NCBI RefSeq assembly: GCF_030445035.2
Contig: NC_080690.1
Location: 32,824,796 to 32,888,795 of the forward strand
Direction: 5' to 3'
From: Dasypus novemcinctus
Taxonomy: Eukaryota > Chordata > Mammalia > Cingulata > Dasypodidae
Length of the DNA stretch: 64,000 nt
Positions 35,046 through 46,998 of the stretch are shown piece by piece. The position numbers and the translations under genes are program-made. The notes below the pieces were generated by a model. The model worked only from the letters and a program-made list of their open reading frames with translations, was not told the DNA's origin and did not search any database. Each line of letters begins with the position of its first letter. Position 1 is the first letter of the stretch.

Positions 35046-35411
35046 GAGTACAACTATTTCTTTAGTGGTGGGATTATGAAAGATTGTAATGTTATTTTCC
35101 TACATTTTTCAGTTTCCTCAAAAAACTTATATCACACAATTTAGGAAAAAAAAGAAAGCTCATATGAAATAGGCACAGTACCTTTGTAAGCAGATGAATA
35201 ACTACCTTCATTTCTTCTATAATTATTTGGTTATTTTGTTTTCTACTTCTTGATGCAGTATTGGTAATTTTATTTTCTTAGAAAATAATTTATTCCATAT
35301 AGATTTTCAGATTGGTAAAGTTGTATGTAGTATTTGAATAAGGATAATAGCAATTACTCTTGTATATTTATTTCTTAATGCTATCGTCTCTCTCTTCCTG
35401 ATTGGAATTTT
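35046..35411. other. Intergenic stretch, nothing recognised
   Basis: AT-rich sequence without open frames or clear repeat text, up to the DAS-SINE. Confidence 0.4.
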
Positions 35412-35803
35412 TTTTTTAAGATTTATTTTATTTATTTCTCTCCCCTTCCCCCTGTTGTCTGCTCTCGTGTCCATTCACTGTGTGTTCTTCTGTGTCTGCT
35501 TACATTCTCCCTGTGTCTCTTTTTGTTGCATCATCTTGCTGCGTCAGCTCTCCATGTGTGTGGTGCCACTCCGAGTGGGCTGCCCTTTTTCCTTTTGCAT
35601 GGGGCGGCTCTCCTTGAGGGGCACACTCCTTGCACATGGGGCTCCCCTATGCAGGGCACACCCCTGCATGGCATGGCACTCCCTGCAACCAGCAGCACTG
35701 CATGTGGGCCAGCTCACCACATGGCCAGGAGGCCTTGGGTTTGAACCCTGGACCTCCTATATGGCAGGAAGACACTCATCAGTTGAGCTACATCCACCTC
35801 CCT
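35412..35803 (-). mobile_element. DAS-SINE, minus strand
   Basis: Antisense DAS copy with T-rich start and head at the right end ('ttgagctacatccacctccc'). The flanks gattggaatttt (35,400-35,411) and gattggatttta (from 35,811) form the duplication. Confidence 0.9.
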
Positions 35804-35814
35804 ACTTTTTGATT

Positions 35815-35998
35815 GGATTTTAAAAATTCGTCAGTTGGTTTAACTCAACCAAGTCTTCTTTATTTTGCTTAATTTAATTAATTTCTTCTTTTATCTTAAT
35901 GTTCAGGCTTTCTTGTTTTCTAATCAATGAATTTAGAGGAGTACTTTTCCTCAGAATATTGCTTTGACAGCATCCTGCAGATTGACATATGTAGTGCA
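35815..35998 (-). mobile_element. Old L1 fragment, antisense (low confidence)
   Basis: T-rich text such as 'ttaatttcttcttttatctt' and 'attgctttgacagcatcctg' resembles antisense L1 ORF2. It is heavily decayed. Confidence 0.4.
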
Positions 35999-36541
35999 TT
36001 CACAGCCGAAGCTGTTAATAATTAAATGCATTGCTGCATACAAAACGCTTTACACTATTGGTGCTCAATACCGGTTAGCTCGCTTTGACCCTGCTGCATA
36101 CGCATCCAACAAGCAGGTATTTGGTATTGACAGGATGCTACCTAGGCATCGCGGTAACCAAGGGCTTACTACTGGGACGCCCCTCTTTCCTTTTGCGGTG
36201 GTAAAGCCCCTCCTCCCCAGGGGGCGGGGCCTGGCCTTCACGCTCTAACCCCCTACTCCCCCGTCAAGTTCCCATGACACCACGCAGCTTCTAACAATAC
36301 ATTCTATAATTCTCTGCTTCTTCCGCTTTCTAAACGCAGCTTAGGGGAGGAAGACGGAAAAAATAGTCCCGTGGCAACGGAGTTTTTGCCCGAGGGGCGG
36401 GAAGAGGAATAGGGTGGGGCTTAAGGGCGGAAGTAACAGGAAGTCCCTGAGCCCTGTTACGGGATTGGGCCCCGCGTTCCTGGGGGCGGGCTCAGGTGGG
36501 GCGGAGGGATCCACCTTTAGTGGCGGGCCGCCCGCTCCCTC

Positions 36542-36549
36542 TATTTAAG
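36542..36549 (+). promoter_or_regulatory. CFAP20: TATA-like box
   Basis: TATTTAAG stands about 30 bp before the inferred transcript start (near 36,572) and 254 bp before the ATG. No other ATG occurs between the inferred start and 36,803. Confidence 0.5.
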
Positions 36550-36802
36550 CTGGGGAGAGCGGCGCGGGCGGCAGTTGCTGTGGTTTCCGTCCTGAGGTGT
36601 GTTTGTGTTTCTTGGAGCTGAAGCGCGCTGTCCAAGCGTCCCTCGTCCAAAACCAGCTTTCGGTGGCCGATTGGGGGGTCAGGAGCGTAGCAGCCCTTCT
36701 CCGGACGAGAGCCAGCCGCCTTCTTTGCGCTGTTCACTCCGTGCCCAGATCTACTCCGGGGCCTAGATCGGCTCCCGCGCCGCTGAGAAGGCCGCCGGCG
36801 AG

Positions 36803-36886
36803 ATGTTTAAAAACACGTTCCAGAGCGGTTTCCTCTCCATTCTCTACAGTATCGGCAGCAAGCCCCTGCAGATCTGGGACAAAAAG
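36803..36886 (+). CDS. CFAP20: CFAP20 coding exon 1
   Basis: Codes for residues 1-28, ending ...IWDKK in phase 0. The donor is AAG|GTCGGA, a weak match to the GTRAGT consensus. A 5'UTR of about 230 bases precedes it. Confidence 0.95.
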
Positions 36887-39800
36887 GTCGGAGGCTCGGG
36901 GCGGCGGCAGCGCCAGCGCCCCTTCTCGTCCGGGGGCTGGGGGGTAGTCCCGGAGATCCCGCCTCGGGCCCTCGGGGAGGCCGGGAGACCCTGGCGTGAC
37001 TGAGGCGCTAAGTGGGGGCGTCGTGTAAGCAGTGAGGGGTTACATGTGGGGTGGGCGTGGCTGGGGGTGAAGGGCCCTGTGGCAGTAGTGTGGTCCCTCA
37101 CCGTACACTTGACCGGGCCAATCAATCCCTCTGAACCCGTTTCCCCACTTATATAGTGGGGTTCACAGGGCCATTTCATAGCATGAAATGCATCCATTTA
37201 TGTGAGAGAGATTTGAGGACGTCAGATGAGAGGAACTGCTGTTCACTGATTTCCTCAAGTACTCACTGGTGTCCTGTTTTGTGCCAGGCACTGTGCTGGG
37301 CCCTCCACACAGAGCCTTTGTTCCAGGGACCCTTCTGGAGGCACGGCCAAAACGCACGGGCCAAGCTAGTTATGTTTGGGTTTCATTCATTGCTCCCTTT
37401 CTCCCATTGATCCCACTCGGGTCTGTACTGTGCTTGGTTTTTCTCCATCAGGAAAACTGCCAAATGGTGACAGCCAAAGTCTTGTCTCAGGGCCACTTAG
37501 AAGCCTCATTATTTATATTCAGGCACCCGCTGAATGATACTTTCATTGGCCATGGGAGGTAATGACCCTGTCCACCTTTTGGAGATGTAGACTAGGGAGA
37601 GTGCATGACTAGCTCCCTCTGAGTTGGTCTTCATTTCATTACTCTGGTATTTCGTTTCTCAGGCAGATTACCAGACATTTTAAAATGTAAGTTAAGGTAG
37701 GCACTCTAATGTGGAAGAGGTGTGATTTAGGGATCCTTATTTCTGGCCTCCCCAGTGAAGAAATGAAAGGTGGTATTCTGGATGGTGTTTTTTAGAGATG
37801 GGAGTGGCCTAATCGAAATAAGGAGAGTTTACTGGTAATGAAGCCAAGAATTTTGGATTTCATCTAAGAATAACTCCTTGCCTTCCCTTATCCACAGATA
37901 AGGTTCTTAGAGTCACATAGAGGTTGGGGAGAAAACGTGGACAGCCTTCTGCTTTTCATCACCATTAGGGAATTTTTCTTTCTGACAGCACCTTTGAAAG
38001 TGGTGTGTTCATAGTGTCGTTTTCAAAAGGTATTTGGAAAATCTGAATATAATGAGCTTGGCTCTCTCTTTCCCTGTGAGAAAAATCTGACTGAATATCT
38101 TTCACAATGATTCTATCCACAGGTAGAGCTATTACCAAGAGTAATTTGGTAATTCCTTAAAAAAATTTTTTTTTCTTACAGTATTGTGGTTTTCAATTCC
38201 AGTTTTGTTCACCTTGTGATGCAGCTTTGTGAACTCTGAAAATTGCATCTCCTCAAAGAGAACCGGGAGTGGGTATATTCTGTTGCTGGACTGAGTTCTG
38301 GCCTGTCAGTCTACATGGAGAGAGTCCGCCTTGTGTGCCAGGAGACAGTTGAACTTGGACATTGAACTGTAACAGAAGTGTCAGTATAAGGCAATTGAAA
38401 TAGAAAACTGGATCTGACATAGGAGAAGTTTTCAGAGCAGGTCAGATAACTCACTAACACTGAAAGAATTCCAGTGGTAGGAACACCTTGGCATTTCTTT
38501 TAGATGAAATTTTTATAGGAGTTGCCCATTTTAACCCTTCTGGGCTTGATCTCTTGTGTGTTTCATTTTTCAAATGCAGCTTTTTCTTTAGTCAACATGT
38601 TTACACACGGACTATAAAAGCAAAGTAACTATGGAACCCGTGTCCCTTAACAACGCCACTAGAGGTCCGATGGTACCTTAATGACATAAACACGTGTGTA
38701 AACACTGTTAGATCCACTGTCAGGAGTCAGTCAAACAGAAATTTTGGCAAAGAAAACCTTTAGAAGAGCACTTATAATAGTAAAAATTAATTATGTGTTT
38801 CTACTCTTCTTATTTATATTAGATTGAAAAGTGTTTAGCAGTGATTTCTTCCCCTTCTAGGGAAAGGGAAGGAGGGAGAGGAAAAGGGAAAGTTTGGGGC
38901 CATAACCGTAGGCTTTATTGTTTGTATGTTGTATGTATGCTTTTTCTCAGCTGTTATATAAAGTCCTCAGAAAATGTTGGGAATTCAATCCAGTTAGGGA
39001 AACGCTGGGAATTAATATATTTGTCAAAAATTTATTGAGCAACAGCTAAGTGACAGGCGTTGTGTAGATTTGGGGGGATACAGAGTTAGAGAAGACATTT
39101 TGCGTGCTCTCAGGGAATAAGAAAGTTGTGATAAGAGCAAAGTTTTTGGGGGGGGCAGAAGGAGGGTTGTCCTCATTTATCTAGACCTGGCTTTGATCTT
39201 TGCCAGTTGACTGGTGCCTTTTTTTTTTAGTTATTTTTATTTTATCAAACTTTATTCTCCTTCATTTGTTTATGGAGAGAGAATTTCTGTTATTTGGTTT
39301 CTATGAAGATTAATCTTGAAAAATTAGGTTTGTCTTTTGTTGAGGCTATGTCTCTCCTTAGAAATATGTCTCAGTGATAACAGTGAATTTTCAAACTCTA
39401 CTTTTGTGGCTGTGACTTGCTCATGTTTGTAATACCTGTGGTTTATCTGACATCTCTAGGACCCAGCCCCTCTACCACCCCACCCACCACACACACACCC
39501 CTTCAAATCTCAAACGTTTTCATTGGGCACTTAAGTAAGGTCCCCTTTGTGTACCGATGGCCCTGTTTCACACTGAATGGTAGTTGCCTATTTATTGTGT
39601 ATATTGTGCAAGTTCCATAAGTGGCAGGGTATGATCAGATGTCTTGGCTTTGCATCCTGGCTCTGCTATGTCCTAGCTCTGTGACCTTGGGCAAGTACTT
39701 AGCCATGCATTTTCCTTATCTGTAATAATTCCACTTACTTCTGGAATTATTTATGAAGATGAAATGCTTAACAACAGAATAGTTATGGCATATAACGAGC

Positions 39801-42800
39801 ACTTAAATAATTGGCATTATGTAAATTGGGACTGATTACATGGTGAGGAACTGAGAAATTTGCTCAAGGCCAAACAAGGTCAAACCAAGTAGTGACATGC
39901 ATAGGAAAAAGCAGTACAGTAAAATCCCAGACTTCTGAAATTAGAATCACAGTACAATAATTGTACCATGGCTTTCCCCAGCCAAATCCTTTAACTTGAC
40001 TCTAAGGCCAGGCAGCAGATGGTCTGGTGCTGCTTAACGAGTTCTCCAGGCTCACCTCCCAGCCCAGAGCCCCTTCAGGCTTTTTCACTTGCTGGTCCCT
40101 CTCCTGAAACCCACAGCTTATTCCTCACTCATCCACTTCTCCTTTAGCCTCCAGGTCACAGTTCAAAGGTGCTTCCACAGAAAGGCCTTTCTTGACCCTC
40201 TGAGCTAAGTTAATTTAGACTTCTGCTTCCTTTTCATAATACTCAGCACACTTAAAATTACCTCCTAAAAATCTATATTCGTGGCTAGACTGCAAGCTTC
40301 CTGAGGAAAGTTTTCAGACCAAGAACTTAAGAAGAAATTAGGGCTTTCTTTTTGTTCCTATAACTTCTGGGACCAACAAATCTTACATTTATTAAAGGAC
40401 TCATATTTAATATAAACATTACTTCCAGTCTGTAAGGAAAGTACCGGGAGGTTCTATTCCTGTTTATGCCTGTGTGAAACATAGTGGGATTGTCAGTCTT
40501 TAATGGTAATATTATCCTAAAAGTCCACAAAGTACAGATAAAATTCAGGAAAGCTTCTCTGCCTTTCTTTGCTCTCACCTTGCCTTTCTCTCAGCCACTG
40601 CCATTTCTCCCCTATTCCCAAACTAAGTAATAGAACTGGAATCTTTTTCTTGTTACTGCTTGGTGGTGTTAGATTCCCATTCCTGTTCCTAATTTAAAAA
40701 ATAAACAGTCCCTCTCCAGAAGAAAGTTCCCATGGCTTAGCTTTTATTAGCAAACCTTGTTGGTACATGTTAAACTGATGCAATATCCAATAGTAGAATT
40801 AAGTGTAGTGAGGAATAACATTTGGACATGAAGATGATAAAACTTTTTTTTTGTCCAGACTTTCCCTAGGTCAGTCAGATGGTGTTCTTTATTTTTCTGA
40901 GTAATAGCTCTTACTGTAATTGCAGAAAGGACTGAGTTTTAGTTACACTTGCCCTTTCTAGTTGCTGATAGGAAGAGACTGGTTAAAAAGGCACAGAAGC
41001 ATCCCTATTTTAGTTAAAGGGTTAGTTGTAAAGGCCCAGAGTTGCCTGTCTGCTCTCTGGACAGTCTGTCAGTATAGCAAAGGGACCCGCTAGAGCCTGC
41101 AAAGCCCAACTCTCCCCACAGAGGTCTCTCTTCACCCGTTTTCTGACTTGGAGCCTGCCCCTAATCCTGGACAGAAACTTCCCTGCTGGAATGGACTGCT
41201 CTAATGGCTTAATGTAAATTGGAACATGTGTCATTAAGGCTAGGATGCCAGATGGCTGAGGATTCAGTGTCTGCCAGGGTAAGTGGGTGGAGCCAGAAAA
41301 ATGAAAGTGGGGGGAGGGAGGGAATGGATACAACCCATGTGTTATTTTTAAAGCACTTTTAGAAACGGAGCATTGGCCAGCTTCCTCCCTATCCCAGTAG
41401 TATTTTCTTCCCTCAGTTTGACCCTCCTCCCTGGGGCTTACACTGAAAAAAAAAATCAGTGTTCTTTGTCCGTTGCCCCAGCAACCATGAAAACCCTGGG
41501 AGAGTGATTGCAAGAAGGGTTTGAAGGTTCCCTTGTTGGGGTCTGCTGAGGCTCAGTAGTCTGGGTTCTGAAGCTCCTAGGGAACTTCCACCTCCGGGGA
41601 GTGGGGGTGCGGAGAGGTGGTCAAGGGGGAAAGGTTCATGAAATAAAATACATATATAAGATTGCCTTTAAATTGTTTTTGGTAGAGGAATAAAACGCTC
41701 ATAGGCCACACTTTGATAGTGGGAGTGTGTCATGAAATAAAGAATTAGCAACTCAAAATAATTGGCACCTTCTGATTTAGAGATAAAGTAAAACCTGTTG
41801 CCACCATGAACAATAAATGCTAACCAGTTCATTTCATCTTCATTTCAAAGCCAGGCCTGTGTAAGTGACATCTGAACTGGAAGGAACTAAGGAAAGGAAG
41901 TTGGTGCTTTCTGAAGACATGTATCTTGGTACAAGTGTTTGTCAGAACCTAGACTTATGAGGGGCATGGGTATGGGTGGTTGCTTCCTGCAAAGCCTTTA
42001 TAATTTTAAGGCACCAAAAGCCAGATTGTCGTGGTGGTTGGGAAGCCCTGCCCCAAATTGCCCACCCCCCCTTTTCCTTTTCCTTTTCCCTAGTTTTCGA
42101 GCTTAAAGAAGAGGTTTTGGAACTTTCCCACCCTCTTAAGTATCATATCTTTGATTAACTGCCTCCCCCTACCCCTTCCCCACTCTTTTCTTCCCATGAG
42201 TTTTTATTTGCAGCCCTTTGAACTTAATAAAGTAGAAAAATCATAATTCACTAACAAATCAATTAATTTGATTTCAGAGCTCTGATAGCTTGTGATATCA
42301 GATTATTTTGGTTTTTTCTTTTTATCTTTGGGGGCTGAGCTTTCTCTGTGGGCAGAGCTCTAGCTCTTCTAACCACCAGCCAGATTAAAACTCTAGAGCA
42401 GGGGTTCTTAACCTTGTTTGTTCCACGGACCCCTTTGCCAGTCAGGTGAAAACCACAGACCCTTACTAAGTTCACACTATACTGTGTATTATTTAATAAA
42501 TATATCATACACACTCCAATATGTCCCCACAAGAATAATGTTTTTTTAAATTTTCAATTCAAGCTCACTGATGCTTGGTTAAGAACCCCTGCTCTAGAGA
42601 GAACTGTTTTCTTCTGTAAAGACCTGAATAGGTCACATTTTCTGGAGCATCCCAATGAAGTCATGCTATAAACTTTGAGCAGAAGGCAAATTCCCTAACA
42701 TTTTCACCCTATGAGATCTGGCTGGACTTTCTGGAACTGAGGGAGGTCTCTTGTTGATTCTGGCCTGAGAAATCTTTAGGGACATAAGATTTGAGGCCAT

Positions 42801-45800
42801 GCTTTTAAAAAAATGTAGAATAAATAGCAACATGTTGCCTTTTAGCAATATTGATCCTTGGCTCTTAATTACTTCTTAATACTTTCAGTTTAATCATCTG
42901 TTTGATCTTTGCATTATGTACCTTTTTAAGAAAAAAATGAGATGTTATTGAGATTATGAAATTAGTGGTATGCTTTAAAATGAGTGTTTGCTTCATGTTG
43001 GAATACTGCCAGGTCTTATCAATAAGGCTACATCACATTATTTGTAAGTAATTTCTTGATTAGTTTTTCCTTCATCAACAAGTCTGCCTGATTTTCACTA
43101 GCAGCTGAGGGCCAGAGTATGGAAGAAATATTGCCACTTTGGCTGGGAATGTTTGTGTGAGGGACGAGGTGGGCAGTGTTGGCATGTTCTACACAGACCC
43201 AAGCCTTTGTGCTCTTAATCTCTCTTGGAAAGAGGCCCAGAATTCAAAGCAGGAGGCCATTGGATGTCGCCAGCTTTGTTTGAGAAGCACTTCAATGTGA
43301 TGTTTGTGTCTTGAGAACCCAAGAAATGCACCATTGGCCGAACTGGGGGCCCCATCCAGCCCAGCATTCTGTCTTTGACAATGGGCACCAGAGAATGTTT
43401 TGTGGGAAAGCAGTTGCCCTTTATGCTGCCAGCCTCACGGGCTTTGTGACTTATCTATCTCTGATTTCCTTTACTAGTCTATGGTGGATATGTTATCTGG
43501 GAATTTTTTTTTTAAAGCCCTCCTCCTTGAACCTATTCATATGTGCTAACTCTTAGGGTGACAAATTCCAGAAGTTGGCAAATATTTTAATGCTGAGTTC
43601 ATGCTAAGCATAGTACTAAACATTGTAGAAGACACAAACGATGCTTAATGCCTGGTCAGGATCCTTGCCCTTATATTTTTTTGAGGAGATAAGACTCAGG
43701 TGCAGCTTGTAGATAAAGGCAGCCAGCGCTATTAGGTTTCACCTGGGGAAAACCAAGCACATCCCCATGGATTAAACTCACAGTAACAGAGACTGATGTT
43801 TAAAACAGAGCACCATTTTATTAGTAATCTATGTTGAAAAATACAGCTATCAGGCAAATTCAACATTATTCTCTCCCTATATGCAAATTAATGGGAAGCC
43901 AAATCATAACCAGAAGGGTGATTGATGCTTTCACAGTGCAACTGAGTCATTGAATGTAACAGCACAACATGGCCATTTTCCCTATACTTAGAGAAAGCCC
44001 ACGTGTTTATCTTACTGATCCTTCCTGTTCTAAAACTGGTTGATCTTTTTTCATGTGTTAAGACTTTCTGGCCTGCACAATCAAGCCTTGTCTTTGCATA
44101 TCTCTGTATGTTAGGTGCTTAAGAGTTAAACACTTAAAGATAATCGTTCTTATTTTTTTTCCCTCTGCCCTCTTCTATTCTCTTGTTTTAATCTACATAA
44201 AGTCCTCTTGAGACCAGGACATTTTAGGCCTTGGGTTACCAAGCTTGCTTGCTTTTTTTTTATTTTTAACTTTTACCACTGTCTGCTTCTGGAATATTTT
44301 CATCATCCCAAACAGAAACTCACACCCATTAAACATTTACTTCACATTCCCCACTCCTCATACCCCTGGTAACCACTATTCTGCTTTCTGTCCCCATGAA
44401 TTTGCTTATTTTAAATATATCATATAAAAGAAATCATACGATATTTGTCCTTTGTTTTGCTTATTCCACTTAACATGATTTCTTTAAGTTTCATCCATGT
44501 TGTACCATGTGTCCACACTTCATTTCTTTTTATGGCTGAATAATATTACATTGTTTGGTTATATCACATTTTGTTTATCCATTTATCTGTTGAACACTTG
44601 GTTTGCTTCCACTGTTTGGCTAGTATGTATAATTCTACAATGAATATTGGTGTACAGCTGTCTGCTAGAGTCACAGCTTTCAATTCTTTTGAGTAAATAC
44701 TGAGGCGTGGAATTGCCAGGTCATATAGGAATTCTATGGTTGGCTTTCTGAGGAACTGCCGAATTATTTTCTTCCATGGCTGTACCATTTTACATTCGTA
44801 CTGACTGTGTTCGAGGGTTCCTATTACTCCACATCCTTGCTGGTACTTGTTATTTTCCTTTTTTTTTTTTTTTTTAAGTTCCTATTTTTCCACATCCACA
44901 CCAACACGTTGTTTTCTGCGTTTTTTTTGTTTTGTTTTGTTTTGTTTTTTCTTTTCTTTTGATAATAACCTTCCAAGTAAATGCGAAGTGATATTTCATT
45001 GTAAGTTTAATTTGCTTTTCTCTATTGGCTAAAGATGTTGAACATCTTTTTGCGTGGTTATTGGCCATATAAATATCTTCCTTGGAGAAATACCTATTCA
45101 AACCCTAGCCCATTTTTAAATTGAGTTATCTTTTTGTTGCTGAGTTTTAGGAATGCCTTATACATTCTGGGTTTTAAACCCTAATCAGATATTTCCAAAT
45201 ATTTTCTCCCATTCTGTAGATTATCTTTTTCTTGAACTTTATGCTGTTTGATCTTATCCATTTTGAATTAATTTTTGTATATGGTGAGAGGTGGGGTCCA
45301 CTCTTATTCTTTTCACAGGTGAATTACCAGTTATCCCAGCAGTATTTGTTGAAAAGACTGTTCTTTCCCTATTGAATGGACTTGCTGCCCTTGTGTTGAA
45401 GATCAACTGACCATAAATGTGTGGGTTTAGTTTTGGACTTTCAAGTCTATTCCAGTGGTCTTTATATCTGTCCTTAAGCCAGTTATCACACTGTTTTAAT
45501 TACTGTAGCTTTGTAGTAAGTTTTAAAATCAGGAAGTGTGAGTCCCCCAACTTTGTTCTTTCTCAAGATTGTTTTGGCTATTCAGAGCCTCTTGGAATTC
45601 CATATGAATATGAAGATCACCTTTTCCATTTTTCATAAAAAGGCTGCTAGAATTTTTGTATGGGTTGCATTGAACTTGTAGGTGACTTTAGGCAGTATTG
45701 ACAACTTCACAATATTAAGTGTTCCAATTCATGAACATGGAGTATATGTCCATTTTTTTAGGTTTTCTTTCATTTCTTTCCAAGGTGTTTTGTAGCTTTT

Positions 45801-46955
45801 TGTAGCTTTCTGGATACAAGTCTTTTACCTCTTTGGTTAAATTTGATTCTTAGGTATTTTATTCATTTAGATGCTATCGTATATGGAATTGTTTACTTAA
45901 TTTCCTAAATGTTTTGAGAGGAGGAATCATTGTTGATATTAATTCCTCCCATCATGTACTTGCTACCATATGCAGCAAACAATACAGAACAATGTGAGAT
46001 GAAGTGCTAAATTATGTAGTCTAGACTACATGAACCAGAAAAGCAAATCAGAGAGAAAAAGGTCAGTGTGGGCTGGAAATGCTGAAGGCAGCTTCTGTGT
46101 GTGGCTCAAATGGTACTTGAATTCATACTTGAAGGAGTAGAAATTTAGTTAGGGGAAAGGTGATAAGAAGCATAAAGTAGGAGTAAACCTGGGGGAGTTG
46201 TGCTTTCACTTTTTGGTTGCCATTCTCCTGCCCAATGATCTTTGGAATTTTGTTGACCTTTCTAGCCAAAGGAGTGTATGAGGCAGTAGGTGATAGTGGA
46301 AAGCCTGGTTGTCAATCCGGACTCCCCTACTAAGGATCTGTCATTTGCACTCTCAATTTCCATATCTGTGAAATAGAAACAGTACCACTTACCTTGTGAT
46401 TTTTATTGTTGTTAGGATTAAGTAAGAGAATTTATGTGAATGTCCCTAGTGTATAATAGGCACTCAGTAAATGCTAGTTGAATTTCAATTGAGTTGTTTC
46501 TTCAGGAAGAGATCTGTCCTCATTTACAGATGACCAGATTACCTGAGATTCCCATAACAGTTGATAAGACACTGTAGAGGCAGCGGACTTGGGGCTCAGT
46601 AGTTAGGGCATCCGTCTACCACATGGAAGGTCCGCGGTTCAAACCCCAGGCCTCCTTGACCCGTGTGGAGCTGGCCCATGCACAGTGCTGATGAGCGCAA
46701 GGAGTGCCGAGCCACGCAGGGGTGTCCCCCGCATAGGGGAGCCCCACGTGCAAGGAGTGCGCCCCGTAAGGAGAGCTGCCCAGCGCAAAAGAAAGTGCAG
46801 CCTGCCCAGGAATGGTGCCACACACATGGAGAACTGACACAACAAGATGACAAAAAGAAACAGATTCCCATGCCACTGACAACAGAAGCGGACAAAGAAG
46901 ACGCAGCAAATAGACACAGAACAGACAACCAGGATGGGGGGTGAGGAGAGAGAAA

Positions 46956-46998
<43 letters not shown>

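Larger units (their letters stand above)
36140..37040 (+). promoter_or_regulatory. CFAP20: CpG-rich promoter of CFAP20
   Basis: GC content and CpG density rise sharply. GC boxes are visible (gggggcggggcctgg at about 36,219; gggggcggg at 36,481; ggggcgg at 36,497). ETS-like GCGGAAGT (36,427-36,434) and CAGGAAGT (36,437-36,444) occur, and an inverted CCAAT (ATTGG, 36,464-36,468). A TATA-like TATTTAAG lies at 36,542-36,549. RFX half-sites fit a ciliary gene: GGTAAC (36,153-36,158) and GGCAAC (36,373-36,378), each with a poor second half. The start of transcription is inferred near 36,570. Confidence 0.8.

Noticed and set aside
36597-36947. A 116-codon frame at the CFAP20 5' end
   Set aside because: It does not begin with ATG, overlaps the CFAP20 5'UTR and exon 1 in another frame and is explained by GC-rich sequence.
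41022-41513. A 163-codon minus-strand gene in intron 1
   Set aside because: There is no recognised domain, promoter or splice pattern, and the amino-acid make-up is unremarkable. It is probably chance.
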